From Streptomyces natalensis ATCC 27448 (GTDB lineage: Bacteria; Actinomycetota; Actinomycetes; Streptomycetales; Streptomycetaceae): a DNA stretch of 64,000 nt. The stretch is from positions 237,058 to 301,057 of the forward strand of contig NZ_JRKI01000045.1 of the NCBI RefSeq assembly GCF_000935125.1, written 5' to 3'. Position 1 is the stretch's first letter. Every line of letters begins with the position of its first letter. The position numbers were made by a program, and so were the translations under genes. Of the stretch, positions 25,334 through 34,084 are shown in pieces. Under the pieces are notes generated by a model. It was not told the DNA's origin. It saw only the letters and a list, made by a program, of their open reading frames with translations, and did not search any database.

Positions 25334-26149
25334 TCACCCGGCGGCCGCCTCCGGCGTCTGCTCCTGGGGCCTGAGCACCACGAACTCCGCGCCCGTCGGG
25401 TCGGTGCACACGGCCAGCCGACCGACGCCCTCGGCGGTCTGCGGGCCCATGGACACCGCACCGCCGTGCCGGGTCACCAGGCCGACGGTGGCATCGCAGT
25501 CCGCGGTGCCGAACACCGGGTGCCAGTACGGCTTTCCCCCGCTCTCGAAGAAGTCCGGAGGGACGCCCATGATGCCGCCGTGCATCCGCTCCTCGCCGGC
25601 GCCCTCGGGGCCTATCAGGGTGTAGGCGCCGCCCCCGCCCGGCAGCGATATCTCCTGGGTGGTCCAGCCGAACAGCGAACGGTAGAAGGCCTGCGCGGCG
25701 GCCGAGTCGGTGGTGAAGAGCTCGACCCAGCCGAGGCTGCCGGGGGCGTCCGTCAGCTCCAGTCCCGGGTATCTGCCGGGCTGCCAGATCGCGAACTCCG
25801 CACCCTGCGGGTCGGTGAGCTGGGCGAAGCGGCCCTCGGTGGCCCCGACCTCGGCCGGCTGCGTACGGACCGCGCCGCCGGCCTGCTCGGCCACCTTGAT
25901 CGTGGCGTCCGCATCCGGGGTGTTGAAGTAGATGGTCCAGGCGGGGCGGGCGCCGGCCTCGGTGAGCGGGCCGACCGCGCCGACGACCTTGCCGTCGAGG
26001 CGGAAGAGGGTGTATCCGTCCGGCTCCTCGCTGTAGGGCGCGGCCTGCCAGTCGAACACGGCGCGGTAGAAGGCCGCCTCGGACTCGACATCGCGGGCAC
26101 CCAGATCGAGCCAGCAGGGGGAGCCGGGGACGAAGTCAGTGGTGATCAT
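25334..26149 (-). CDS. Two-domain VOC (glyoxalase-like) protein
   Basis: 271 residues made of two vicinal-oxygen-chelate repeats: PGSPCWLDLGARDVESEAAFYRAVFDW at the start and GSLGWVELFTTDSAAAQAFYRSLFGW in the middle, each ending in a TDPxGAEF segment. Each half has the beta-alpha-beta-beta-beta layout of the glyoxalase/bleomycin-resistance superfamily. Similar two-domain proteins are common in Streptomyces and most lack a proven substrate. The two domains look related, suggesting internal duplication. It is transcribed alone. Confidence 0.88.
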   Translation of the reverse strand: MITTDFVPGSPCWLDLGARDVESEAAFYRAVFDWQAAPYSEEPDGYTLFRLDGKVVGAVGPLTEAGARPAWTIYFNTPDADATIKVAEQAGGAVRTQPAEVGATEGRFAQLTDPQGAEFAIWQPGRYPGLELTDAPGSLGWVELFTTDSAAAQAFYRSLFGWTTQEISLPGGGGAYTLIGPEGAGEERMHGGIMGVPPDFFESGGKPYWHPVFGTADCDATVGLVTRHGGAVSMGPQTAEGVGRLAVCTDPTGAEFVVLRPQEQTPEAAAG

Positions 26150-26394
26150 GGGCCCTTCCCTTCACAGTTCCCGGGTGGCGCCTTTGCGGTACGGTGCCCG
26201 GCCGACCGCGTGCCCGGCTTCGTATCGGCTTCGTACGCGGGTGTGCATCGGCTTCGTTCCGGCCTCGGATCCGGCCTGGTTTCCAGACTGACATCCGCCA
26301 CTGACAATCGCCCGTCGACCGCCGGTCGACCGCCCTTCGACCGCCCGTCGACCGCGGTCCGGGCCGCAGTTCAGCCCGGACTCCGGGTCCGGTT

Positions 26395-27528
26395 TCAGGC
26401 CCTCGTGCGGTACAGCTCCTTGGCGATGAGCGAGCGCTGCACCTCGGTGGCACCCTCGTAGATGCGCGGTGCACGGACCTCCCGGTAGAGGTGTTCGAGC
26501 AGGTGGCCGCGGCGCAGGGCGCGGGCGCCGTGGATCTGGACGGCGGTGTCCACTGCGTACTGGGCGGTTTCCGTCGCCAAGAGTTTGGCCATCGCCGAGC
26601 GCCGGGCGATACCGGGCGCGCCGGTGTCGTACGCCGAGGCCGCCGCGTACACCAGCAGGCGCGCGGCCTCGATGCGGGTGGCCATCTCGGCGAGCTGATG
26701 GCCGACGGACTGGAGGTCCCGCAGCGGACCGCCGAACGCCGTGCGGGTCTGCGCATGCGCCAGCGCGGCGTCCAGCGCGGCCTGGGCCATGCCGACGGCG
26801 AAGGCGCCCACGCTGGGGCGGAAGAGGTTCAGGGTGGCCATCGCGACCTGGAACCCGCCGTCGACCTCGCCCAGCACATCCGCCCGCGTGACCGGTACCC
26901 CGTCGAAGACCAGGGTGCCGAGCGGATGCGGGCTGAGCATCTCCAGGTGGTCGCCGGTCAGGCCCGGACGGCCGGCGGGGACCAGGAAGGCGGTGACGCC
27001 GCGGGCGCCCGGTGCGCCGCCGGTGCGGGCGAAGACGGTGGCGAAGTCGGCCTCGGGGGCGTTGGAGATCCAGCATTTCTCGCCGGTCAGCCGCCAGCCG
27101 TCGGGGCCGTCCGGTTCGGCGGCCAGGGACAGGGCCGCGGCGTCCGAGCCCGCACCGGGCTCGCTCAGCGCGAAGGACGCGACGGCCCGCCCGGCGGTCA
27201 CCTCCGGCAGCCACCGGGCGCGCTGGGCGTCGGTCCCGGACTGCACGACCGGATAGGTGCCCAGCCCCTGGAGGGCGAGCGCGGTCTCGGCCTCCGTGCA
27301 CTCCTGGGCGAGCGATTCCCGCAGCAGGCACAGGTCCAGGGCCCGCAGCCGTCCGTCGGCGGGGAACAGCCGCCGCAGCAGGCCGAGTTCGCCGAGTGCG
27401 GCGACCAACGGGCGGTTGATCCGCCCGGCTTCGCCCCGCTGTGCGAGCGGCCGCAGCCGCTGTGCCGTCAGCTCCCGTAGCTCGGCGCACCATTGCTGTT
27501 CGTCCGGTCCCAGCGCAAAGACGGTCAC
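26395..27528 (-). CDS. Acyl-CoA dehydrogenase
   Basis: 377 residues from the GTG at 27528 (GGGAG 8 bp upstream); earlier in-frame starts lack a site. Family marks are FALSEPGAGSDAAAL and GEKCWISNAPEAD in the FAD/acyl-binding middle domain, and QIHGARALRRGHLLEHLYREVRAPRIYEGATEVQ at the C-terminus (broken here only for length: the catalytic Glu would be in YEGATE). It is divergent from the aminobenzoate-CoA ligase. In the 2-aminobenzoyl-CoA pathway it would oxidise a ring-derived CoA intermediate; this role is inferred from the neighbours. Confidence 0.9.
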   Translation of the reverse strand: MTVFALGPDEQQWCAELRELTAQRLRPLAQRGEAGRINRPLVAALGELGLLRRLFPADGRLRALDLCLLRESLAQECTEAETALALQGLGTYPVVQSGTDAQRARWLPEVTAGRAVASFALSEPGAGSDAAALSLAAEPDGPDGWRLTGEKCWISNAPEADFATVFARTGGAPGARGVTAFLVPAGRPGLTGDHLEMLSPHPLGTLVFDGVPVTRADVLGEVDGGFQVAMATLNLFRPSVGAFAVGMAQAALDAALAHAQTRTAFGGPLRDLQSVGHQLAEMATRIEAARLLVYAAASAYDTGAPGIARRSAMAKLLATETAQYAVDTAVQIHGARALRRGHLLEHLYREVRAPRIYEGATEVQRSLIAKELYRTRA

Positions 27529-27614
27529 GCGGCGGCTCCCTGGTAGCGGCGGTGGCGGTCCGGCGGCGGTCGGCCGCCGCCGCGGCACACGTGGCCGCCG
27601 CGTATCGCGGTCTG

Positions 27615-27642
27615 TTGACTGCCGTCACGAACACGTTACGCT
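27615..27642. promoter_or_regulatory. Promoter and operator of the CoA-ligase/dehydrogenase divergent region
   Basis: TTGACT (27615-27620) and TACGCT (27637-27642) form a rightward -35/-10 pair with 16-bp spacing. The spacer contains CGTCACG-AACA-CGTTACG (27623-27640), two CGTNACG half-sites. The same half-sites in reverse order occur at 37315-37330, upstream of the enoyl-CoA hydratase, so a common repressor such as the PaaX protein is suspected. Confidence 0.55.
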
Positions 27643-27864
27643 GACGAAGGATCCGAACGGCAGCCCCCGAACACCCAGCGAGCACCTCCCGTCCCCCGCC
27701 GGGGACCGGGCCGCACCCCCGTCCCGAGCACCGCCGCGCACGTGCGAGCACCGCCTCAGCCCTCCGTGACCGGCCGCCGCCAGGTTCCCGCACCAGCTCT
27801 GCACGGTCCCCCATTCCTCCTCGGCCGCTCGCCGGCCGCCTCGCCGTCAGGGGGCGCATCCGCC

Positions 27865-29472
27865 ATGGAGCTACGGCCCTCGGCCCACGCCGACACCTTT
27901 GCGCGCGACCGGCTGCCGCCCCGCGAGCAGTGGCCGCAGCTGACCGATCTGGGCTATCCCGACCGGCTCAACTGCGGCGCCGAGCTGCTGGACGCCACCA
28001 TCGGGCGACTGGGCCCCGACCGTCCCGCGGTCCGCGATGCCGGCGGGGTGGTGTGGACCTACGGTCAGCTGCGCGAGCAGGTCGATGCCATCGCCCAGGT
28101 GCTGACCGGGCGGCTGGGCGTACTGCCCGGCCACCGCGTGCTGCTGCGCGGTCCGACCACACCGTGGCTGGCCGCCTGCTGGCTGGCGGTGATGAAGACG
28201 GGCGCGGTGGCGGTGACGGTCCTGGCCTCGCAGCGTCCCGAGGAGCTGGCCACGATCTGCCGGCTCGCCCAGGTGCGCCAGGCGCTGTGCGACCGGCGCG
28301 CGGTGGCCGATCTGGTGCGTGCCGAGGTCCCGGACCTGCGGATCACCACGTACGGCGGGGACGGCGCCGAGGACCTCCAGCGGCTCGCCAAGCCGGGATC
28401 CGGGCCGTACGAGGCCGTGGCGACCGCCTCGGACGATGTCGCGCTGATCGCCTTCACCTCGGGCACCACCGGCCGCCCCAAGGGCTGTCTGCACTTCCAC
28501 CGGGACGTGCTGGCCATCGCCGACACTTTTTCGGCGCAGGTGCTGCGCCCGCGGCCGGACGACGTCTTCGCCGGCAGCCCGCCGCTCGGTTTCACCTTCG
28601 GCCTGGGCGGCCTGGTCGTCTTCCCGCTGCGGGCCGGCGCCTCGGCCTTCCTGGCCGACTGGGGCGGCCCCGACCGGCTGCTCGCCGATATCGCCGCCCA
28701 CCGGATATCGGTCCTGTTCACCGCGCCGACCGCCTACCGCGCGATGCTGGCCCGCCTGCCGGGCCACGACCTGTCCTCGCTGCGCCGCTGTGTGGCGGCC
28801 GGCGAGAATCTGCCCGCCGCGACCTGGCAGTCCTGGTACGAGGCGACGGGCCAGCGGATCATCAACGGCCTCGGGGCCACGGAACTGCTGCACATCGTCC
28901 TCTCCGCGGCCGACGACGCGATCCGGCCGGGCACCACCGGGCTGCCGGTGCCGGGTTTCGAGGCGCGGGTGGTGGACGCGGACGGGGCGCCGGTGCCGGA
29001 CGGCGAACCGGGACTGCTGGCCGTACGCGGCCCGACCGGATGCCGCTATCTCGCCGACGCCCGGCAGACGGAGTACGTACGGGGCGGCTGGAACTACACC
29101 GGCGACACCTACGTCCGCGAGCCCGACGGCTACTTCCGCTATGTCGCCCGCGCCGACGACATGATCGTCTCGGCCGGCTACAACATCGCCGGCCCGGAGG
29201 TGGAGGACGCGCTGTCGGGGCATCCGGATGTGACGGAGGCGGCGGTGGTGGGGCGGCCCGATGCGGAACGCGGGGCGGTGGTCGTGGCGCATGTGGTGCT
29301 GCGCGAGGGCGTGGCCGCGGGAGAGGAGACCGTCGCGGCGCTGCGCGCCTTCACCAAGTCCCGGATAGCGCCGTACAAATGCCCGCGCGAGTTCGTCTTC
29401 CACACCGCGCTGCCGCGCACCCCCACCGGCAAACTCCAGCGCTTCCGGCTGCGCGCCGGCGATCTACAGTGA
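27865..29472 (+). CDS. 2-aminobenzoate/benzoate-type CoA ligase (AMP-forming)
   Basis: 535 residues. ANL-superfamily motifs are visible: LIAFTSGTTGRPKGCLHFH (P-loop), GLGATELLH, WNYTGDTYVREPDGYF with the ATP-binding Asp, and the C-terminal PTGKLQRFRL with the catalytic Lys. The start EQWPQLTDLGYPDRLNCGAEL is characteristic of benzoate and 2-aminobenzoate-CoA ligases. It activates the aromatic acid for the fused monooxygenase/reductase encoded at 34.1-36.3 kb. The ATG at 27865 follows AGGGGGCG; the 41 codons of open frame before it lack a site. The PaaX gene follows 4 bp after the stop. Confidence 0.9.
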   Translation: MELRPSAHADTFARDRLPPREQWPQLTDLGYPDRLNCGAELLDATIGRLGPDRPAVRDAGGVVWTYGQLREQVDAIAQVLTGRLGVLPGHRVLLRGPTTPWLAACWLAVMKTGAVAVTVLASQRPEELATICRLAQVRQALCDRRAVADLVRAEVPDLRITTYGGDGAEDLQRLAKPGSGPYEAVATASDDVALIAFTSGTTGRPKGCLHFHRDVLAIADTFSAQVLRPRPDDVFAGSPPLGFTFGLGGLVVFPLRAGASAFLADWGGPDRLLADIAAHRISVLFTAPTAYRAMLARLPGHDLSSLRRCVAAGENLPAATWQSWYEATGQRIINGLGATELLHIVLSAADDAIRPGTTGLPVPGFEARVVDADGAPVPDGEPGLLAVRGPTGCRYLADARQTEYVRGGWNYTGDTYVREPDGYFRYVARADDMIVSAGYNIAGPEVEDALSGHPDVTEAAVVGRPDAERGAVVVAHVVLREGVAAGEETVAALRAFTKSRIAPYKCPREFVFHTALPRTPTGKLQRFRLRAGDLQ

Positions 29473-29476
29473 CCCG

Positions 29477-30322
29477 GTGATCGACCAGCCAGCGCAGTAC
29501 ACCCCGCGGTCCTTGATCGTCACGTTCTACGGCGCCTACGGACGGGGCGGGCCCGGCGAAGCGAGCGGTATCGCCGGGCCCGTGCCGATCGCCGCCCTGA
29601 TCCGGCTGCTGGGGGCGGTCGGTGTGGATGCGCCGTCGGTGCGCTCGGCGGTCTCCCGGCTCAAACGCCGCGGGCTGCTCGTCGCGGACCGTACGGCCTC
29701 GGGGGCGGCGGCCTACGGCCTGTCCGGCGACGCCCGCCAGCTGCTGGAGGACGGCGACCGGCGGATCTACGGGCGGCCCGCGGCGCGGCTGTCCGACGGC
29801 TGGGTGCTGGCCGTCTTCTCCGTCCCCGAGGAGGAGCGGCACAAGCGTCATCTGCTGCGCTCCCGGCTGGCCCGGCTCGGCTTCGGCACCGCCGCGCCGG
29901 GCGTCTGGCTGGCGCCCGCGCACCTCTACGAGGAGACCCGGCACACCCTGGAGCGGCTTCAGCTCGCCTCGTACGTCGATCTGTTCACCGGCACCCACAC
30001 CGGTTTCGAGCCCACCGCGCAGGCGGTCGCCAGGTGGTGGGACCTGGGGGCCGTCGCCGCGCAGCACCGCGCCTTCCTGGACGTCCATGAGCCGGTGCTG
30101 CGGCGCTGGTCGCGGCGGCGCGCGGTGGACCCGGCGGCGGCGTACCACGACTACCTGCTGGCGCTGGACGCCTGGCGCCGGCTGCCGTACGCGGATCCCG
30201 GGCTGCCCGCTCCCCTCCTGCCCGAGGACTGGCCGGGCGGGCGCGCGGCCGAGGTGTTCGACCGGCTGCACGCCACGCTCCGGTCGGCGGGCGCCCGTTA
30301 CGCCCGCGAGACGGCGGCCTGA
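29477..30322 (+). CDS. PaaX-family transcriptional regulator
   Basis: 281 residues from a GTG 4 bp after the CoA-ligase stop. PaaX features are PRSLIVTFYGAYGR at the N-terminus, a winged helix with DAPSVRSAVSRLKRRGLLVADR, and the middle domain WVLAVFSVPEEERHKRHLLRSRLARLGFG with LAPAHLY. PaaX repressors respond to aryl-CoA thioesters (phenylacetyl-CoA in E. coli). Here the ligand is likely 2-aminobenzoyl-CoA or a related CoA ester made by the ligase with which it is co-transcribed. The CGTNACG sites at 27.6 and 37.3 kb are candidate operators. Confidence 0.9.
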   Translation: MIDQPAQYTPRSLIVTFYGAYGRGGPGEASGIAGPVPIAALIRLLGAVGVDAPSVRSAVSRLKRRGLLVADRTASGAAAYGLSGDARQLLEDGDRRIYGRPAARLSDGWVLAVFSVPEEERHKRHLLRSRLARLGFGTAAPGVWLAPAHLYEETRHTLERLQLASYVDLFTGTHTGFEPTAQAVARWWDLGAVAAQHRAFLDVHEPVLRRWSRRRAVDPAAAYHDYLLALDAWRRLPYADPGLPAPLLPEDWPGGRAAEVFDRLHATLRSAGARYARETAA

Positions 30323-30334
30323 GTCACCGGGGCG

Positions 30335-31102
30335 TCAGCGGCGGCGCGGCGGCCCGGCCATCGCGGCGGCCGAGCGCGGCCGGGCGGCGGCGATCACCGA
30401 GACCACGTCCTTGAAGGAACTGCACATCCGGGTGCCGGCCACCCCGGCCAGTTCGCCGAACTTGCCCACGCCGTAGGTCACCGCCACCGGCTCCATGCGC
30501 GCGGTGACCGCCATCCGCATGTCCCCCACGGTGTCGCCCACATAGGCGCTCTCCCAGGCGGCGACCCCCAGCCGGCCGGCCGCGCGCAGCACCATCTCCG
30601 GGTGCGGTTTGCCACGCCGGACCATGTCCTGGCCGATGACCGGGCCGACCAGATCGCGGATTCCCATCACGTCGAGCAGCGCCTCGGCGCTGCGGGTGCT
30701 CTTGGACGTGGCGACGGCCAGTTCCACGCCGTGGGCGCGCAGTGCGGACAGGCCGGCCGTGACGCCGGGGAAGAGCAACTGCGGGCCCTGACAGAGCACT
30801 TCGTAGGAGAACAGCTCGCGGTAGCGGCCTATCGCGGCCTGGACCCGGCCGTCGTCCTCGGGCCGGCCCAGCAGCCTGCCGAAGGCGGCGGACGGGGGTT
30901 TGCCGATGGCGGCGGCCGCCTGCCGTGCCGTGACCGCACAGCCCTGTTCCGAAGCAACCTTGACCAGCAGTTTGCTGATCGCGGGGAGGGTGTTGGCCAG
31001 TGTCCCGTCGAGATCGAAGACAGCGGCCCTGATCGTCTCGCCGCCGGCGGTCCTCCGCACGCCTCTGACGGGACGTTCGCGGAGTTCCGTTGATACACGC
31101 AT
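30335..31102 (-). CDS. HAD-family phosphatase
   Basis: 255 residues. HAD motif I is FDLDGTLANTL with the nucleophile Asp near residue 30, motif II VATSKST, motif III Lys in GKPHPEMVL, motif IV VGDTVGDMRMA. The inserted helical cap of about 70 residues makes it a subclass I phosphoglycolate-phosphatase-like enzyme; substrate unknown. The ATG at 31102 has AAAGG upstream. An ARE-like site lies about 200 bp upstream in the region shared with a gamma-butyrolactone-receptor-type TetR gene, so it may be under that regulator. A dephosphorylation step is part of gamma-butyrolactone synthesis, but no AfsA-type synthase is present here. Confidence 0.87.
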   Translation of the reverse strand: MRVSTELRERPVRGVRRTAGGETIRAAVFDLDGTLANTLPAISKLLVKVASEQGCAVTARQAAAAIGKPPSAAFGRLLGRPEDDGRVQAAIGRYRELFSYEVLCQGPQLLFPGVTAGLSALRAHGVELAVATSKSTRSAEALLDVMGIRDLVGPVIGQDMVRRGKPHPEMVLRAAGRLGVAAWESAYVGDTVGDMRMAVTARMEPVAVTYGVGKFGELAGVAGTRMCSSFKDVVSVIAAARPRSAAAMAGPPRRR

Positions 31103-31299
31103 GGCTGGAGACCTTTCCGGGTTCCGGTGGATGCAGTGGCTCGGGTGACGTACTGGCTCGGCTGTTTCGAACGGCCTGCTGTCGGCGGCGGGTGGGCTGA
31201 GGCGGTCTCGCCATGACGCACCGCTGTCCCAGGCGGTGCGTAACAGTCGAGGCGGCTCAACGGAAGGAAATCGTCCCGTTTTTCGCCTCGGCAAGATTT

Positions 31300-31321
31300 A
31301 AAAACCGTCCGCGCTGTTTGT
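31300..31321. promoter_or_regulatory. ARE-like operator upstream of HAD phosphatase
   Basis: AACCG (31303-31307), six bases, CTGTT (31314-31318), within AT-richer sequence (AAAAACCG at 31300 and TGTTTG to 31320). It has the same AACCG-N6-C(G/T)GTT layout as the site at 31482-31497 and resembles autoregulatory elements bound by gamma-butyrolactone receptors. Confidence 0.45.
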
Positions 31322-31479
31322 CAATGTGCCCCTGTCACGACTCCAGGGTCGACAGCGCCGCCCCTCAAGCCCCAGACTGTGAGGCATATGGCGCTCCCGG
31401 ACGGCTCCACCACGGGCCCGCGCCCCAGCGATGGCTTCACGCCGCGGCAGGCAGTTCCGGCCAATTCCGCTCCAGAGAT

Positions 31480-31504
31480 AGAACCGCATGGTCGGTTTTT
31501 TTGT
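31480..31504. promoter_or_regulatory. ARE-like operator upstream of TetR gene
   Basis: AACCG (31482-31486), six bases, CGGTT (31493-31497), followed by a T-run and TGTA. This perfect 5-bp inverted repeat with 6-bp spacing lies 53 bp before the TetR start and fits the autoregulatory element type of gamma-butyrolactone receptors. Confidence 0.55.
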
Positions 31505-31549
31505 ACACTACAACCAGCTTGCAGCCGTACTAGAGACGGGACGGACACC

Positions 31550-32317
31550 GTGCCCACGCAGCATCGCGCCATCCAGAGCCGCCAGGCGCTCATCCGCTCG
31601 GCCGCAGAGACTTTCCTGGAGAAGGGAGTGCCCGCCGCGGGCATGGTCGAAGTCAGCCGCCGCGCCCGCCTGAGCAAGGGCGCCCTCTACTTCCACTTCA
31701 CATCCAAGGACGACCTCACCCTCGCCGTCCACGACAGCGCCCTCGCCGCCCTTCAGGAGGTCGAGAGCACCCTCGCCCGCTCCCCGAAGCCGCTGGTCCC
31801 CGCCGTAGGCGACTTCGCCGTCGCGCTCTTCGAGCGGGTCCAGTCCGACGCCGTACTGCGCGCCGGGCTACGGCTGCGCTCGGACACCGTCCCGGGGCTG
31901 GACCTGCCCGCCCTGGAGCAGCTCTGGTACGCGCTCTTCCTCGACAAGGCGCGGGCCGGCGGGGCGTACGGCGCGGCCTACGCGGGCGACGCCCCGGGCG
32001 CCGCGGGAACCGACCGCGAACCCCACCGCACGGCGCGGCTGCTCACGACGGTCGTGGCCGGGCTGCTGCACCTGGGCGGGGAGGACCGCACCTGGTGGGA
32101 CAGGACGGCCATCCTCGGGCTGTGGGACGGCCTCGTGGCCGCCCCGGGCGGTGAGGAGCGGGCCCGCGGCCACGTCCCGGCCTCCGAGCCGGGCCCGACG
32201 GCCAAGGTCCCGCCGCACCCCGACGTGACGGCCCCGGAGGCCGCGGTCCGGCACGACGGCGCCGACAACGGCCTCACAGCTCGATCAGCACGGATCCGGT
32301 GTGACGCCCCTGGATGA
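31550..32317 (+). CDS. Gamma-butyrolactone-receptor-like TetR regulator
   Basis: 255 residues. The HTH segment RRARLSKGALYFHFTSKDDLTLAV is the form typical of ScbR/ArpA-type receptors and their pseudo-receptor relatives. The ligand domain continues to about residue 200; the last 50 residues (from APGGEERARG) are a charged, Pro-rich tail unusual for the family. The GTG at 31550 follows GAGACGG; the open frame upstream crosses the promoter. Its 3' end overlaps the convergent MDR oxidoreductase gene by 44 bp. The ligand may be a gamma-butyrolactone-like signal or an end product. Confidence 0.87.
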   Translation: MPTQHRAIQSRQALIRSAAETFLEKGVPAAGMVEVSRRARLSKGALYFHFTSKDDLTLAVHDSALAALQEVESTLARSPKPLVPAVGDFAVALFERVQSDAVLRAGLRLRSDTVPGLDLPALEQLWYALFLDKARAGGAYGAAYAGDAPGAAGTDREPHRTARLLTTVVAGLLHLGGEDRTWWDRTAILGLWDGLVAAPGGEERARGHVPASEPGPTAKVPPHPDVTAPEAAVRHDGADNGLTARSARIRCDAPG

Positions 32318-33293
32318 GCTCGCACAGACCGCGCGGCGCCTGCTCGATGCCCCGTAGCAGGGTGTACGGGAAGACCAGCGAACCGTCCCGCAGGCCCCGG
32401 CCGAATTCCCGGTTCCATTCGTCGATGAGCTCGGGGTGGGCATACCGCCCGAAACCGCGCAGCGTGATCCGGCGCGTGATGATCAGGCCGGCGTCCAGAC
32501 CGACCGGGGAGGCGATGCCGCCGTCCCCGGCCAGCTGGGTGGACAGCGCACCGACGAGCGCGAAGCGGGCGCCGGGGCGGGCATGGGCGAGCGCCGCGGT
32601 GAGCTGTTCGCCGGCCACGGTGTCCAGCAGGACGTCGATGCCGTCGGGCGCCGCCCGGCGCAGCTGGCTCTCCAGGGGGCCGGCGCCGCGCACGACCGTG
32701 TCGTCGTAGCCCAGTTCGGCGCGCAGCCGCTGGGCCTTGCGCTCGGAGCTGGTGCTGCCGATGACCCGGCCGGCGCCCAGCCGGCGGGCGATCTGCCCGG
32801 CGAGGCTGCCGACGCCGCCCGCCGCGCCGGTGACGAAGACGGTGTCCCCCGGCCGTATCTCCGCCGCCCGGGTCAGGGCGCCCCAGGCGGTGGCGCCCTG
32901 CGACAGCGCCGCGGCGGGCGTGGGCAGCACCTCCGGATCGATGCGCTGGAGCGCAGACTCCTCAACCAGGGCGAACTCGCGCCACCCGTAAGGGTGGTGA
33001 ACCAGCTCCCCCGGAGTGAATCCACCATCGGGCGCCGAGACGACCTCGCCGACCGCGGAACCCCACAGCGCGCGGCCCGGTTCGAACGAGGGCATCGGCA
33101 GTGTGACGCCCGTCATCTGGGTCCGCATCGCCGCGGTGACCGCCATCAGACGGGTGCGCACCAGCACCTGGCCGGGCCCTGGCTGCGGCACCGGCACCTC
33201 GGCGACGTTGAAGTGATGGAGCGTCAGTTCGCTGTCGACATGGGAGGCCAGGCGCACCTCCCGGTGGGTGGCGGGTATGGCGTGGGGGGGCAT
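32274..33293 (-). CDS. MDR-superfamily NADPH-dependent oxidoreductase
   Basis: 339 residues, of the curcumin-reductase/prostaglandin-reductase type: no zinc ligands, N-terminal GroES-like fold, and the cofactor fold VFVTGAAGGVGSLAGQIARRLG. It ends with GRHTGSVLIEL, the normal tail of the group. The ATG at 33293 has AAGGAGCG upstream. Such enzymes reduce the double bond of alpha,beta-unsaturated ketones or lactones. It lies between, and is divergent from, the second TetR gene, which is therefore the likely controller. A role in signal metabolism is possible but unproven. Confidence 0.9.
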   Translation of the reverse strand: MPPHAIPATHREVRLASHVDSELTLHHFNVAEVPVPQPGPGQVLVRTRLMAVTAAMRTQMTGVTLPMPSFEPGRALWGSAVGEVVSAPDGGFTPGELVHHPYGWREFALVEESALQRIDPEVLPTPAAALSQGATAWGALTRAAEIRPGDTVFVTGAAGGVGSLAGQIARRLGAGRVIGSTSSERKAQRLRAELGYDDTVVRGAGPLESQLRRAAPDGIDVLLDTVAGEQLTAALAHARPGARFALVGALSTQLAGDGGIASPVGLDAGLIITRRITLRGFGRYAHPELIDEWNREFGRGLRDGSLVFPYTLLRGIEQAPRGLCELIQGRHTGSVLIEL

Positions 33294-33463
33294 CGATCGC
33301 TCCTTGGGGGTCGTGGGGCGGCGTCGGATCACTCCGGCGTGCGGCGTCGCGGTCCGATAGCGCACGGCCTGCTTCTTTATCATGCGAAAGGAGTCCGGAC
33401 GGCACGGGGTGAAGGTTTCTGCCCGGACACCACAACTCCAAGTAAGCATTCGGAGGATGGTCA

Positions 33464-34081
33464 GTGGCCAAGCAGGAACGCGCGGTGCGCACCCGGCGCG
33501 CCGTCCTCGAAGCGGCGGCCCACGTCATCGGCGCACACGGATACCAGGCAGCCACCATGGCCGAGATCATCCAGCGGGCCGGGGTCACCAAGGGCGCCGT
33601 CTACTTCCACTTCACCTCCAAGGACGCGCTGGCCCGCGCGGTCGTCACGGAGCAGAGCCGCCCCTTCCTCCCCCAGGTCAGCGAGTCCCGGCTCCAGGAC
33701 GCCATCGACTTCACCCACCGGGTGGCGCTGGCGCTGCGCAGCGATGCCCTGTTGCAGGCCGGTACGCGGATCGCGGTGGAGACGACCTTCAGCGAGGATC
33801 CGCTGATGCCGTACCGCGCCTGGACCGACATCATCACGACGATGTTCACCGAGGCCCGCGGCAACGGGGAGTTGCTGCGCAGCGTGGTGCCGGACCGGGC
33901 CGCGGAGTTCTTCGTGGCCGCCTATATGGGCGTGCAGCTGTTCTCACGGGCCGCGACCAACCGGGCCGATCTGCCCGAACGCGTCACGGCCCTGTGGCGG
34001 CACACCCTGCCGGGGCTCGCCTCGCCCGGCGCGCTGGGCCATCTCGATCCGCAGGGGCGCAGTGTGCAGGCCGCGGTCTGA
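33464..34081 (+). CDS. ScbR/ArpA-type gamma-butyrolactone receptor homolog
   Basis: 205 residues. It opens with AKQERAVRTRRAVLEAAAHVIGAHGYQAATMAEI and continues RAGVTKGAVYFHFTSKDALARAV, a very close match to the ScbR group, whose members bind autoregulatory elements and are released by gamma-butyrolactones. The ligand domain is of standard length. The GTG at 33464 follows a GGAGGATG site. It is divergent from the MDR oxidoreductase gene (170-bp shared promoter region) and 3 bp from the convergent monooxygenase stop. No afsA/scbA homolog is in the window, so the ligand source lies elsewhere or is another compound. Confidence 0.9.
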   Translation: MAKQERAVRTRRAVLEAAAHVIGAHGYQAATMAEIIQRAGVTKGAVYFHFTSKDALARAVVTEQSRPFLPQVSESRLQDAIDFTHRVALALRSDALLQAGTRIAVETTFSEDPLMPYRAWTDIITTMFTEARGNGELLRSVVPDRAAEFFVAAYMGVQLFSRAATNRADLPERVTALWRHTLPGLASPGALGHLDPQGRSVQAAV

Positions 34082-34084
34082 GCG

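Noticed and set aside
26162..27859. A 565-codon leftward open frame
   Set aside because: Low-complexity Arg/Gly frame overlapping the acyl-CoA dehydrogenase in another frame; the dehydrogenase has the family motifs.
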